DNA of 8,277 bases from a bacterium (lineage in GTDB: Bacteria > Arandabacterota > Arandabacteria > Arandabacterales > JALGWA01). The position numbers and the translations under genes are program-made. The stretch's first letter is position 1, and each line of letters begins with the position of its first letter. The DNA lies in NCBI GenBank assembly GCA_025774425.1, contig JALGWA010000093.1:1-8277 (forward strand). The letters are read 5' to 3'. The notes beneath the pieces are model-generated. The model did not search any database. It worked only from the letters and a program-made list of their open reading frames with translations, and had not been told where the DNA came from. Shown piece after piece: positions 1 to 6,381 of this stretch.

Positions 1-329
1 ACGGCGCGCCCAACCAGTACTACGAGAGGCTGGACTCGAGCAACGCCAATGACCCGGGCTACAACGGCGCGTCCTGGCCAAGCGGCCAGTACGATACTTT
101 CTACAATCACCTGACGGTGAACACGCGGAACTACCCGAGCTGGCGTGGGCCCTACATCGAGAGAATCGAAGCCGACCCGTGGGGCAACGAATACCGGTTC
201 TGGGTCAGGGGCTTCACCAACTCCAATGAGCATGCGTGGATCGTCTGCGCCGGGCCCAACGGCGACATCGAGACCGACGAGCGCGACAGCGCTCCCGAGG
301 GCGACGACATCGCGATCATGCTCAAGTAG
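1..329 (+). CDS. GspG-like major pseudopilin, C-terminal part (5' truncated by window edge)
   Basis: This is the C-terminal 108 residues of a pseudopilin read in frame from base 3; the prepilin signal and N-terminal helix lie off the left edge. The core GPYIERIEADPWGNEYRF matches the GspG hallmark GPY(I/L)...DPWGxxY. It is followed by a C-terminal loop with GPNGD and a final GDDIAI, the place where GspG proteins bind a structural calcium ion. Ahead of GPYI lies a polar stretch rich in Tyr, Asn and Ser (roughly residues 1-45 of the visible part) that is longer than usual for GspG and contains no known motif. By family knowledge the protein would be the main subunit of a periplasmic pseudopilus. 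The GTG at 117 is internal and not a real start. It stops 44 nt before the GspF gene. Identification as a GspG-type pseudopilin is firm; its exact role in this machine is inferred. Confidence 0.88.
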   Translation, partial: GAPNQYYERLDSSNANDPGYNGASWPSGQYDTFYNHLTVNTRNYPSWRGPYIERIEADPWGNEYRFWVRGFTNSNEHAWIVCAGPNGDIETDERDSAPEGDDIAIMLK

Positions 330-373
330 ATGACGTCCGGCCGACAAGCGGGCATTGAGAAGGTGAACCTCTG

Positions 374-1570
374 ATGCCCTACTACAAGTACAAGGCGAGG
401 GACGAGCTCGGCAAGGCCGTGAGCGGCGTCGCCACCGCCGACGGGCCGGACGACCTGGAGGCCGGACTCAAGGACTCGGGTCTCTACCTGGTCTCGTCGA
501 GGAAGGTGGCGAGGCCCCGCCGGCTGACCCACAGGCTCGCCCGCAAGGAACTCACGGCGTTCACGGCGCAGCTCGCGTCGATCGCGGGGAGCGGCGTACC
601 GCTGCTCGAGGGCCTTGAGGACATCGGCGCCGAAACGGACAACATGCTCCTCAAGGAGACCGTCCGCAGCATTATAGCGGAGCTCCGGAGGGGCAGGAGT
701 CTGTCGGACGCCATGGAGATGAGTCCGACCAACTTCGGCGCCCTCTACGTCAACACCGTGAGGGCCGGCGAGGAGACGGGCAGCCTGGAGAGCGTGTTCG
801 AGAGGCTGGTCTCTTACCTCGAATGGGAAGAGGAGATCGCCTCGAGGATCAAGCAGGCCGCGGCCTATCCGGTGATCGTCGGGATCATGTTGACGGTCGT
901 CGTCGCCCTTCTGGTCGGGTTCATCCTGCCGCGCTTCGCCGCCATCTTCGCGAAGAAGGGCTTCCCCCTTCCGCTTCCCACCAGGATGCTCCTGGGGGCG
1001 GCGATGTTCCTGAGGGAATACTGGCCTTTCGTGTTGGCCGGCGTGGTGGCCCTCGCCGTGCTCGTCAAGCTCTTCGGCGCGACGGATACGGGCCGACGCA
1101 CCTACGACCGCATCAAACTGGCCACACCGGTGGTCGGCGAACTGATGAGGAAGCTGGCATTGACGCGCTTCGCACACACGCTGGCGACGACGGTCGGGTC
1201 CGGCGTGGACATAATAAGCGCTCTCAACCTCGCCGGTCTGGCGGCCGGGAATTTCCACTACATGCGCGCCGGGAGAGAGGTGGCCGAGAGCGTGAGCTCC
1301 GGCAACACCGTGGCTTCCTCGCTCAAGAAGACGGGACTCTTCCCGGCTCTCTTCGTGAGGATGGTGGCCGTGGGCGAGAGGACGGGCGCGTTGGCGGCCC
1401 TGCTCGACAAGGCCAGCCGCGCCTACGACCGCGAGGTCAAACCGGCAGTCGCCCGCATCATGACGGCGTTCGAGGCCCTCGTAACCGTAGTGATGGGTGT
1501 CGCCGTGGCGATGGTCGCATTGAGCATCTTCCTGCCGCTCTACAAGATGCTGATGCTCGTAAGAAGGTGA
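374..1570 (+). CDS. gspF: GspF/PilC inner-membrane platform protein of type II secretion / type IV pilus
   Basis: A 398-residue protein, the usual length for the family. The N-terminus MPYYKYKARDELGK is typical of GspF/PilC. Two T2SSF domains follow, at about residues 60-185 and 262-390, each opening with the family signature F(T/A)xxLAT/SxxxSGV (FTAQLASIAGSGVPLLEGL and FAHTLATTVGSGVDIISAL). The motifs RAGEETGSLESVFERL and AVGERTGALAALLDKA are also characteristic. Three hydrophobic segments are visible, near 165-187, 216-234 and 366-388. The protein sits in the inner membrane and is thought to couple the assembly ATPase to extraction and insertion of pseudopilins. The ATG at 374 has GAGAAGGTG about ten bases upstream. 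The gene ends 5 nt before the next prepilin start, and its last codons supply that gene's Shine-Dalgarno sequence. GspF and PilC cannot be told apart from sequence alone. Confidence 0.95.
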   Translation: MPYYKYKARDELGKAVSGVATADGPDDLEAGLKDSGLYLVSSRKVARPRRLTHRLARKELTAFTAQLASIAGSGVPLLEGLEDIGAETDNMLLKETVRSIIAELRRGRSLSDAMEMSPTNFGALYVNTVRAGEETGSLESVFERLVSYLEWEEEIASRIKQAAAYPVIVGIMLTVVVALLVGFILPRFAAIFAKKGFPLPLPTRMLLGAAMFLREYWPFVLAGVVALAVLVKLFGATDTGRRTYDRIKLATPVVGELMRKLALTRFAHTLATTVGSGVDIISALNLAGLAAGNFHYMRAGREVAESVSSGNTVASSLKKTGLFPALFVRMVAVGERTGALAALLDKASRAYDREVKPAVARIMTAFEALVTVVMGVAVAMVALSIFLPLYKMLMLVRR

Positions 1571-1575
1571 AGACG

Positions 1576-2239
1576 ATGGAAGAGGGATTCACACTGCTCG
1601 AAGTGCTGGTCGTGCTCGCGATACTTTCCGTGTTCGCGGGCATCGTGGGAACGGTGATCGGGACGTCCATCCTGAGCACCGAGATCGAAGCGAGCGAGGA
1701 GGGCATGGAGGCGCTCAAGGAAGCGCTTCTCTCCTACTACGCCGACGTCGACGGGTTCCCGACGGCCACGGGGGACGCCGAGATCGACCTCGCGGACCTT
1801 GTGACCGACCCCGGCGTGGGCGGCTGGGACGGTCCGTACATATCGGCCGGCTTCGAGAACAACGACTTCGTCAAGGACGCCTGGAAGAGAACCCTGGCCT
1901 ACTCCCACTCCCCCGGCGCCTCCTCCTGCACGCTTACGAGCAACGGCCCCGACGGCATATATGGAAACTCGGACGACCTCGTGATGACGATCGACGCGAC
2001 GGCCGTCTACAAGAGGAAGGTCGACAGGATACGCATGGAGCTCGAGATCGTGAAGGCGGCGGCGCAGGCCGATGCAGCCAACAACGGCCATAGGCGACCT
2101 GTTCGCAGGCTCCTACCTTTCGGACGAGTCCTATCGCCGCGACGAGTGGCTCAACGAGTACCGGGTGGAAGCCAACCAGTTCATCAGTTACGGGCCGGAC
2201 ATGGCCCTGGGTGGCGGAGATGATATCTACCCTTATTGA
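1576..2239 (+). CDS. Two-module pseudopilin with type IV prepilin signal; reading frame apparently broken near 2086-2092
   Basis: A type IV prepilin: the leader MEEG ends in the Gly before the cut site, and the mature protein starts FTLLEVLVVLAILSVFAGIV, with Glu at mature position 5. The first globular module (residues about 40-140) ends with GPYISAGF, DAWKRTLAY and SNGPDGIYGNSDDL, as in GspG. A second helix (about 145-170) follows and then the frame fails. As sequenced, frame +1 continues to TGA 2221-2223 as 215 residues with an Arg/Pro-rich, non-pilin tail. The neighbouring frame, entered at ATA 2090, instead reads IGDLFAGSYL, RRDEWLNEY and ISYGPDMALGGGDDIYPY to TGA 2237-2239, clearly a second GspG-like C-terminal module. 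By my count GC at third positions is about 75% in that frame and 41% in the as-read tail. Removing one C at 2088-2089 restores a 220-residue protein. Sequencing error, real mutation or recoding are all possible. The ribosome binding site AAGAAGG overlaps the gspF stop. Confidence 0.8.
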
Positions 2240-3854
2240 CGAGGTGGACGCCAGGCTCAAGGCGGGCATCCGTGCCGTTGCGAGAAGGAAGACGGTCGCC
2301 GCCGGGATCGACGTCGGAACGCGGAGCACGCAGGTCGCGCTGGTCGGAATGCACGGCGACGCACCGGTCGTGCACAGCCTCGTCGACGAGCGCGGCGGAC
2401 TTCCGGCAAGCGCGGCGGCGCTGGCCGATGAACGCGCCGACATACGCGCCTCCGGCATCGGGGGGCACGAGGTCAGAACCTTCCGGATGGAATTCCCGCA
2501 GATGCCCGCGCGCGAACTCGCCGTACTCGTCCGGCGCAGCGTCGCCCGCGACCTGCGGAAAGACGCCGTGGTCGCATTCGAAGCCGCCCCCGGGCCCGCG
2601 GGCAAGATCGACGTTCTCGCCGCTGCGGCGCCGGCCGGGCGTGTATCGGCTGCGTTCGCGGGGCTCGCCGAGTACGGGATCGAGGCGGACGCGGCCTACG
2701 CCGACGTCGTCGCGCTCGCCGAATGCGCGAGGGCGGCGTACCCGGGGGTCGCGGACCGGGCCGTCTGCGTGTTCAACATGGGGGCGACCTGGTCCCAGTT
2801 GATCCTCCTCGACAGGGGACGTCTCGTCTTCTCGAGGTCCATCAAGATAGGGCTGGACGCTCTAAGCGAGACCATCTCGGACCTCTGTGACATGCCGGCC
2901 GACGAAGCCGAGAAACTCATTCTCTCGACGGGCGCCGATTTCACTTTCCAGGACGCCGACGAAGACGATCCCGTCGAGCGGGCGTATGCCGAGTCGGTCC
3001 GCGACGTCATGGAGCAGGTCGTCGTCGAAGTACACCGTTCGCTGTCCTTCGCATCCGAGAGACACGGCCTGCCTTCGCCGGACACGATCCTGCTCTGCGG
3101 CGGAGCCTCCCTCGTGCCCGGAATGACATCGGCGCTCGGCAGGGAGATGGGAACGGCGGTCGAGATATTCGATCCGCTCGACGGAATCGCGAGAGGCGAC
3201 GACGTCGGACCGGCCGTCAACGGCAGCCTGTTCTGCGTCGCCCTCGGTCTCGCGCTGCTGGTGCTGCGACCCGGCTCTCCCGCGTTCGCGCCGCCGGGAA
3301 GGCACGAGGAATCGGGAGTCGAAAACCGCGTTACCACCGCGCTCGTCCTCGCCGTGGCCGCGCTGGCGACCGTCTTCGCGGCGGCTCGCGCCTTCGACAC
3401 CGCCGCGGACCGCTACGCGCGCGCCGTGGCCGCCGAGAACGCCGTCCTGGAGTCGGTGGGCGAGCGGCTGGCGGAGGGCGCGGGCGAAGCGGAAACCGCC
3501 GTCGAGACCAGGACCATCGCATACTCGATGCTGGACGAGGTCTCGCCGGTCTGGCCGGACGTCCTGCGGGAGATCGGCAACTGCGTCCCCGAAGGCGTCG
3601 TTCTCGAGCAATTATCGTTCTCGAGGACCTCCGCACCGCCCGGGGAGTTCTCCGAATGGACCCTGGCGGCCGACGGAGTCGTCATCGATGTGAACAACAC
3701 GGCGACCCTGCTCACGCGGATGCGGGAGAACCTCGAGACGTCAGACCTCTTCCGCGACGTCGATGTGCTGCCGCAGGGCTCGACGGCGTCCCGGCACGAG
3801 GGGGACATGCTCGCGGGGGCGATCCGTTTCGAACTGGGGGCCGAACTGGAATGA
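2220..3854 (+). CDS. PilM-PilN fusion (GspL-like) inner-membrane assembly protein
   Basis: A 544-residue protein from ATG 2220; a GTG at 2211 would add three residues. Residues 25-350 are a PilM-type actin-like ATPase domain. It has phosphate-1 motif GIDVGTRSTQVALV (29-42), phosphate-2-like segment VFNMGATWSQLILLDRG (184-200) followed by FSRSIKIG, helix VEVHRSLSFASERHG, and adenosine motif ILLCGGASLVPGM (290-302). After a Pro-rich linker comes one membrane span (about 370-390), a predicted helical segment, and a PilN-like periplasmic domain (about 435-540) with LREIGNCVPEGVVLEQLSFSR and LLTRMRENLETSDLFRDVDV. Normally PilM is a separate cytoplasmic protein that binds the PilN N-terminus; here they are one chain, the topology of T2SS GspL. 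The phosphate-2 segment has Asn186 where actin-like proteins usually carry Asp. The start lies inside the end of the corrected pseudopilin frame, and the stop overlaps the PilO start as ATGA. Confidence 0.9.
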   Translation: MISTLIDEVDARLKAGIRAVARRKTVAAGIDVGTRSTQVALVGMHGDAPVVHSLVDERGGLPASAAALADERADIRASGIGGHEVRTFRMEFPQMPARELAVLVRRSVARDLRKDAVVAFEAAPGPAGKIDVLAAAAPAGRVSAAFAGLAEYGIEADAAYADVVALAECARAAYPGVADRAVCVFNMGATWSQLILLDRGRLVFSRSIKIGLDALSETISDLCDMPADEAEKLILSTGADFTFQDADEDDPVERAYAESVRDVMEQVVVEVHRSLSFASERHGLPSPDTILLCGGASLVPGMTSALGREMGTAVEIFDPLDGIARGDDVGPAVNGSLFCVALGLALLVLRPGSPAFAPPGRHEESGVENRVTTALVLAVAALATVFAAARAFDTAADRYARAVAAENAVLESVGERLAEGAGEAETAVETRTIAYSMLDEVSPVWPDVLREIGNCVPEGVVLEQLSFSRTSAPPGEFSEWTLAADGVVIDVNNTATLLTRMRENLETSDLFRDVDVLPQGSTASRHEGDMLAGAIRFELGAELE

Positions 3855-4399
3855 AGATGACGCGCAGGCTGAAAATACTGCTCGGCGCACTCGTGGTCGC
3901 CGTCGTCCTGAGCGTGGTGCTGGTCGCGGTGGACCTGCTGCCGGCGCTGGCCAGGGCCAGGCAGAGAAGGGAAGAGCTCAAGCGCATCGACGCCGAGATA
4001 AGGCGGTCACTCCTGGAGGTCAAGCTCAGAACGGCCGAGACGCGGCGGGACCGAAACACCGAAGTGCCGGAGATCCCCGAGATCGCTTCGTTCATTACGT
4101 CCTTGAGGAGGGCCGGGGAGAAGGCGGGCGTCGACGCGATGACCTTCGACGTCGCCCGTACCGAGAAGCAGGAAATCGCGATACCGGCGGGCGAGTCGGA
4201 AGATCTCCAGGAATACGTGGTCTCCAACCTCAGCGTCAGCCTCACGGCGACTCTGGCGGGAACCGTGGACTTCCTCGGCGAAATCCTCACCGAGGGCCCG
4301 GACGAGACGTTCGACCACCTGAGGATCATGAGCAGGTCCGCCAAGCACGACAAGGTGGATGTTTCCATGACCGTGAGACTTCACGGCATACCGAGGTAG
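3851..4399 (+). CDS. pilO: PilO-like (GspM-like) inner-membrane assembly protein
   Basis: A 182-residue protein with a short basic cytoplasmic N-terminus (MKMTRRLK), one membrane span at about residues 8-30, and a charged helical region at about 33-75 (ARQRREELKRIDAEIRRSL and onward) that should form a coiled coil. The periplasmic domain is at about 78-180. The motif ASFITSLRRAGEKAGVDAMTF and the segment LSVSLTATLAGTVDFLGEIL match the PilO pattern of an L-rich helix plus a short strand and helix, as in its ferredoxin-like fold. PilO pairs with PilN in the inner membrane and binds PilP in the periplasm. The ATG at 3851 overlaps the preceding TGA (ATGA), so coupled translation is likely; a second in-frame ATG at 3857 would remove two residues. 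Assignment rests on topology, size and position between PilMN and PilP, because this family is poorly conserved in sequence. Confidence 0.85.
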   Translation: MKMTRRLKILLGALVVAVVLSVVLVAVDLLPALARARQRREELKRIDAEIRRSLLEVKLRTAETRRDRNTEVPEIPEIASFITSLRRAGEKAGVDAMTFDVARTEKQEIAIPAGESEDLQEYVVSNLSVSLTATLAGTVDFLGEILTEGPDETFDHLRIMSRSAKHDKVDVSMTVRLHGIPR

Positions 4400-4402
4400 A
4401 CG

Positions 4403-4879
4403 ATGGTCGCAGGACTGGGAAACCGGAAGGTGCAGGTGATCATACTGTGCGCGCTCGCAGGCGTTGTGCTGTACAACGTCGTCCACTTCAGCGGCGGGAA
4501 GAGGCGGAGCCACAACCTCGTCTACGAAGGAGGCGACGTCGAGTCCGAACTCGTGACGGCTTCCGCGCCCAACTGGGCGACCGGCGGGTACAAGCAGCCG
4601 GGGCCCTGGCGCCGCAACCCGTTCACGGCCGCCGCGCCGGCGCATGCGGCCGCGCCGACGCCGGCCGCGAAGACGACGTCCCGGGCACCGGCCGGGAAGC
4701 GGGATGCACGCTTCACCGTCACGGGGGTGCTGATTTCGGGTGACGAGAGATGCGTTCTGGCCGGCGACATCCTTCTCAGGGAAGGCGACATGCTCGGCGC
4801 CGGGCGGATAAAAACCATAAACAGAAACAGCGTCGTTGTCGAATATGAGACAGGGACGAAGACCATCTACATAGAGTGA
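4403..4879 (+). CDS. PilP/GspC-like periplasmic linker protein with N-terminal membrane anchor
   Basis: A 158-residue protein. Residues 10-29 (VQVIILCALAGVVLYNVVHF) form an uncleaved-looking membrane anchor. A variable linker follows, with the motif GPWRRNPF at about 70-77, then an Ala/Pro-rich stretch (78-108). The C-terminal domain (about 112-158) reads FTVTGVLISGDERCVLAGD, then LLREGDMLGAGRIKTIN, then VVVEY and KTIYIE. This is the small beta-sandwich shared by PilP and the GspC homology region, which bridges the inner-membrane complex to the secretin. The R(N/D)PF motif just before it is also common in PilP. PilP is normally a lipoprotein; there is no lipobox here, so the anchoring resembles GspC. 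ATG 4403 has GAGGT five bases upstream, overlapping the PilO stop. It precedes the secretin directly, as pilP precedes pilQ. Confidence 0.85.
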   Translation: MVAGLGNRKVQVIILCALAGVVLYNVVHFSGGKRRSHNLVYEGGDVESELVTASAPNWATGGYKQPGPWRRNPFTAAAPAHAAAPTPAAKTTSRAPAGKRDARFTVTGVLISGDERCVLAGDILLREGDMLGAGRIKTINRNSVVVEYETGTKTIYIE

Positions 4880-4893
4880 ACGGGGATGAACCA

Positions 4894-6231
4894 ATGATAG
4901 CGAAAACCGCAGTCGTCTCGGCGATTCTCGCCGCGGCAGTCGCCTCCGCAGCCCTTCCACTGTCCGCCAACCCCTTCGACGACGAGGCCCTGCAGGCGAC
5001 GGTCTCGATCAGCTTCGCCGACGCTGACATAAATGATGTGCTCAGGGCCTTCTCGAGGGACTACGGCATAAGCGTGGTCATGGAGGAGAACATACAGGGA
5101 AAGGTGACGGCGAATTTCGAGAATGTCGGCGTAGGGCAAGCTCTCGAGGCGGTGCTCGCCATGGTCGGCTGCGGCTGGGAGCAGCGGGGCGACATCATCA
5201 TGGTCTCCCAACAGAAGCCCGTCAAGCGGGTCTTCCACCTGGGATACAAGTTGGACGACGGCCTCGAGGAGAGGCTTCGGGGCCTCCTCTCCGACAGCGG
5301 CCAGATCATCGTCGACCCGGCGTCGGCCAGCGTCATGGTGATCGACAGGGCGGCCAACCTCGACAGGATAGGCACCTTCCTCGGCCTGTCGGAACTGCGG
5401 GGAAAGCAGGTGATGATAGAGGCGAGGATAGTGGAGGTCAGCCTCGGTTCGGACGACGAGATGGGCATCAACTGGAGTATTCTGGACGCGTCCGTGTTCG
5501 GCATAGAGGGGATGACATCCGACTGGATACAGAATCTCGCCCCGGCGCCGCGCCCGGAGGAGACCGGCCTCGGCGGCCAGACCGGTGAGATGCCGGACTA
5601 CCGCGGCTTCGAATTCGCCGTGAGCAAGAACAACGTCGACGTCATACTACAGGCGTTGGCGAAGGACACGAAACTCGATCTCTTGTCGGCGCCGAGGGTC
5701 GCGACGCTCAACAACCAGCCCGCCGTCATCGAAGTGCTGGAGAAGGTGCCCTACGTGAGCACACTCACCGAGCTCAGCCAGTACGGCTCCACGACGTCCA
5801 AGACGGAGATCGAATTCGTCGACGTCGGCATAAAGCTTGAGGCCACCCCGCAGCTCGCCCCCGACGGCGAGATCTACCTCAAGATAAGGCCGGAGATAAG
5901 CGAGGTCGTGGAGTGGTTCAGCGGCACACCCGTGGTCGACCGGAGAACGGTCGAGACCACCGTGAGGGTGGCCGACGGCGGAACCGTCATCATAGGCGGA
6001 CTGCTCAAGGACAGCATCCTGCAGAGCATATCAAAGACGCCCATACTGGGGGACATCCCGTTCCTCGGCTTCCTGTTCCGCAACAAGCGCGAGAAGACGA
6101 TCAAGTCCGAACTCCTGATCTTCATCTCCCCGACGACCATCGAGAACGCCCAGATGGCGCGTGAGATCGAGGCGCGCGAGGAGAACCTGGAGAACATGCG
6201 CCGCGACATCAAGAGGGGCCTATTCCGCTGA
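4894..6231 (+). CDS. Short secretin (PilQ/GspD family), outer-membrane channel
   Basis: A 445-residue secretin. Residues 1-25 are a signal peptide ending in PLSA. An STN/N0 domain spans about 36-104 (SISFADADINDVLRAFSRDYG, then VTANFENVGVGQALEAVL). One N1-type domain spans about 110-168. The secretin core (about 172-415) contains VMIEARIVEVSLGSDDEMGINW, SAPRVATLNNQPAVIEV, the VGIKLEATPQL strand, GGTVIIGGLLKD, KTPILGDIPFLGFLFR and ELLIFISP. A charged helical tail of about 30 residues ends the protein. It would form the multimeric outer-membrane gate for the pilus or secreted substrate. It lacks the AMIN domains of many PilQ proteins and the N2/N3 repeats of GspD, so it is near minimal. ATG 4894 is preferred over GTG 4876 because it gives a clean signal peptide and has GGGGA seven bases upstream. 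It is the last gene of the operon in this window. Confidence 0.95.
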   Translation: MIAKTAVVSAILAAAVASAALPLSANPFDDEALQATVSISFADADINDVLRAFSRDYGISVVMEENIQGKVTANFENVGVGQALEAVLAMVGCGWEQRGDIIMVSQQKPVKRVFHLGYKLDDGLEERLRGLLSDSGQIIVDPASASVMVIDRAANLDRIGTFLGLSELRGKQVMIEARIVEVSLGSDDEMGINWSILDASVFGIEGMTSDWIQNLAPAPRPEETGLGGQTGEMPDYRGFEFAVSKNNVDVILQALAKDTKLDLLSAPRVATLNNQPAVIEVLEKVPYVSTLTELSQYGSTTSKTEIEFVDVGIKLEATPQLAPDGEIYLKIRPEISEVVEWFSGTPVVDRRTVETTVRVADGGTVIIGGLLKDSILQSISKTPILGDIPFLGFLFRNKREKTIKSELLIFISPTTIENAQMAREIEAREENLENMRRDIKRGLFR

Positions 6232-6280
6232 GAAAGCCGTGGGCCGGCCGCCCGGTGCCCCGCCGCCGGTCACATCGGCA

Positions 6281-6310
6281 TTGACTCCCTCCGGCCTTCT
6301 GCGCTAGCAT
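6281..6310 (+). promoter_or_regulatory. Candidate sigma-70-type promoter
   Basis: TTGACT (6281-6286; five of six consensus bases) and TAGCAT (6305-6310; four of six) are separated by 18 bases. They lie about 76 nt before the ATG of the exported protein and point toward it. The spacing and match are reasonable, and the position after the secretin stop suggests a separate transcription unit. No experimental start site is known, and promoter consensus in this lineage is uncertain. Confidence 0.45.
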
Positions 6311-6323
6311 TCCACGTAGACCC

Positions 6324-6352
6324 TTGAGACCCGCCCCGTAAGTGAGTAGAGT
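6324..6352 (+). promoter_or_regulatory. Second, weaker candidate sigma-70-type promoter
   Basis: TTGAGA (6324-6329; five of six consensus bases) and TAGAGT (6347-6352; four of six) are separated by 17 bases. Transcription from here would leave a leader of roughly 25-30 nt before ATG 6387, just long enough to hold the ribosome binding site. It is an alternative or addition to the upstream pair. Confidence 0.3.
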
Positions 6353-6371
6353 AAAGCAAGGACAACCAGGC

Positions 6372-6381
6372 AAAGGAGGGG
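6372..6381 (+). promoter_or_regulatory. Strong Shine-Dalgarno sequence deciding the start at 6387
   Basis: AAAGGAGGGG lies five bases before ATG 6387 and is the strongest ribosome binding site in the window. It excludes the upstream in-frame GTG at 6342, whose added residues would be hydrophilic and would bury the signal peptide. It suggests that the exported protein is highly translated. Confidence 0.85.

Noticed and set aside
152..1258. Long open frame on the - strand (368 codons)
   Set aside because: It lies opposite the pseudopilin and gspF genes, its product is rich in Arg, Gly, His and Pro with no domain, and such antisense frames are common in GC-rich coding DNA.
823..1575. Upstream extension of the second pseudopilin frame inside gspF
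   Set aside because: The translation is Arg/Gly-rich noise; ATG 1576 gives a perfect prepilin leader with a ribosome binding site.
2086..2095. CAT AGG C at the frameshift, resembling the yeast Ty1 +1 site CTT AGG C
   Set aside because: The P-site tRNA would have to move from CAT to ATA, which pairs poorly, and the Ty1 mechanism depends on a yeast tRNA set. An indel is simpler.
2862..3611. Antisense open frames opposite the PilM-PilN gene
   Set aside because: No recognisable motifs and no ribosome binding site; the + strand gene explains the region fully.
4876..4893. GTG 4876 as the secretin start
   Set aside because: It adds six charged or polar residues before the signal peptide; ATG 4894 has the better ribosome binding site and signal.
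6244..6269. Imperfect GC-rich inverted repeat after the secretin stop as a terminator
   Set aside because: The stem has a mismatch, the loop is about ten bases, and no T run follows, so it does not meet the form of an intrinsic terminator.
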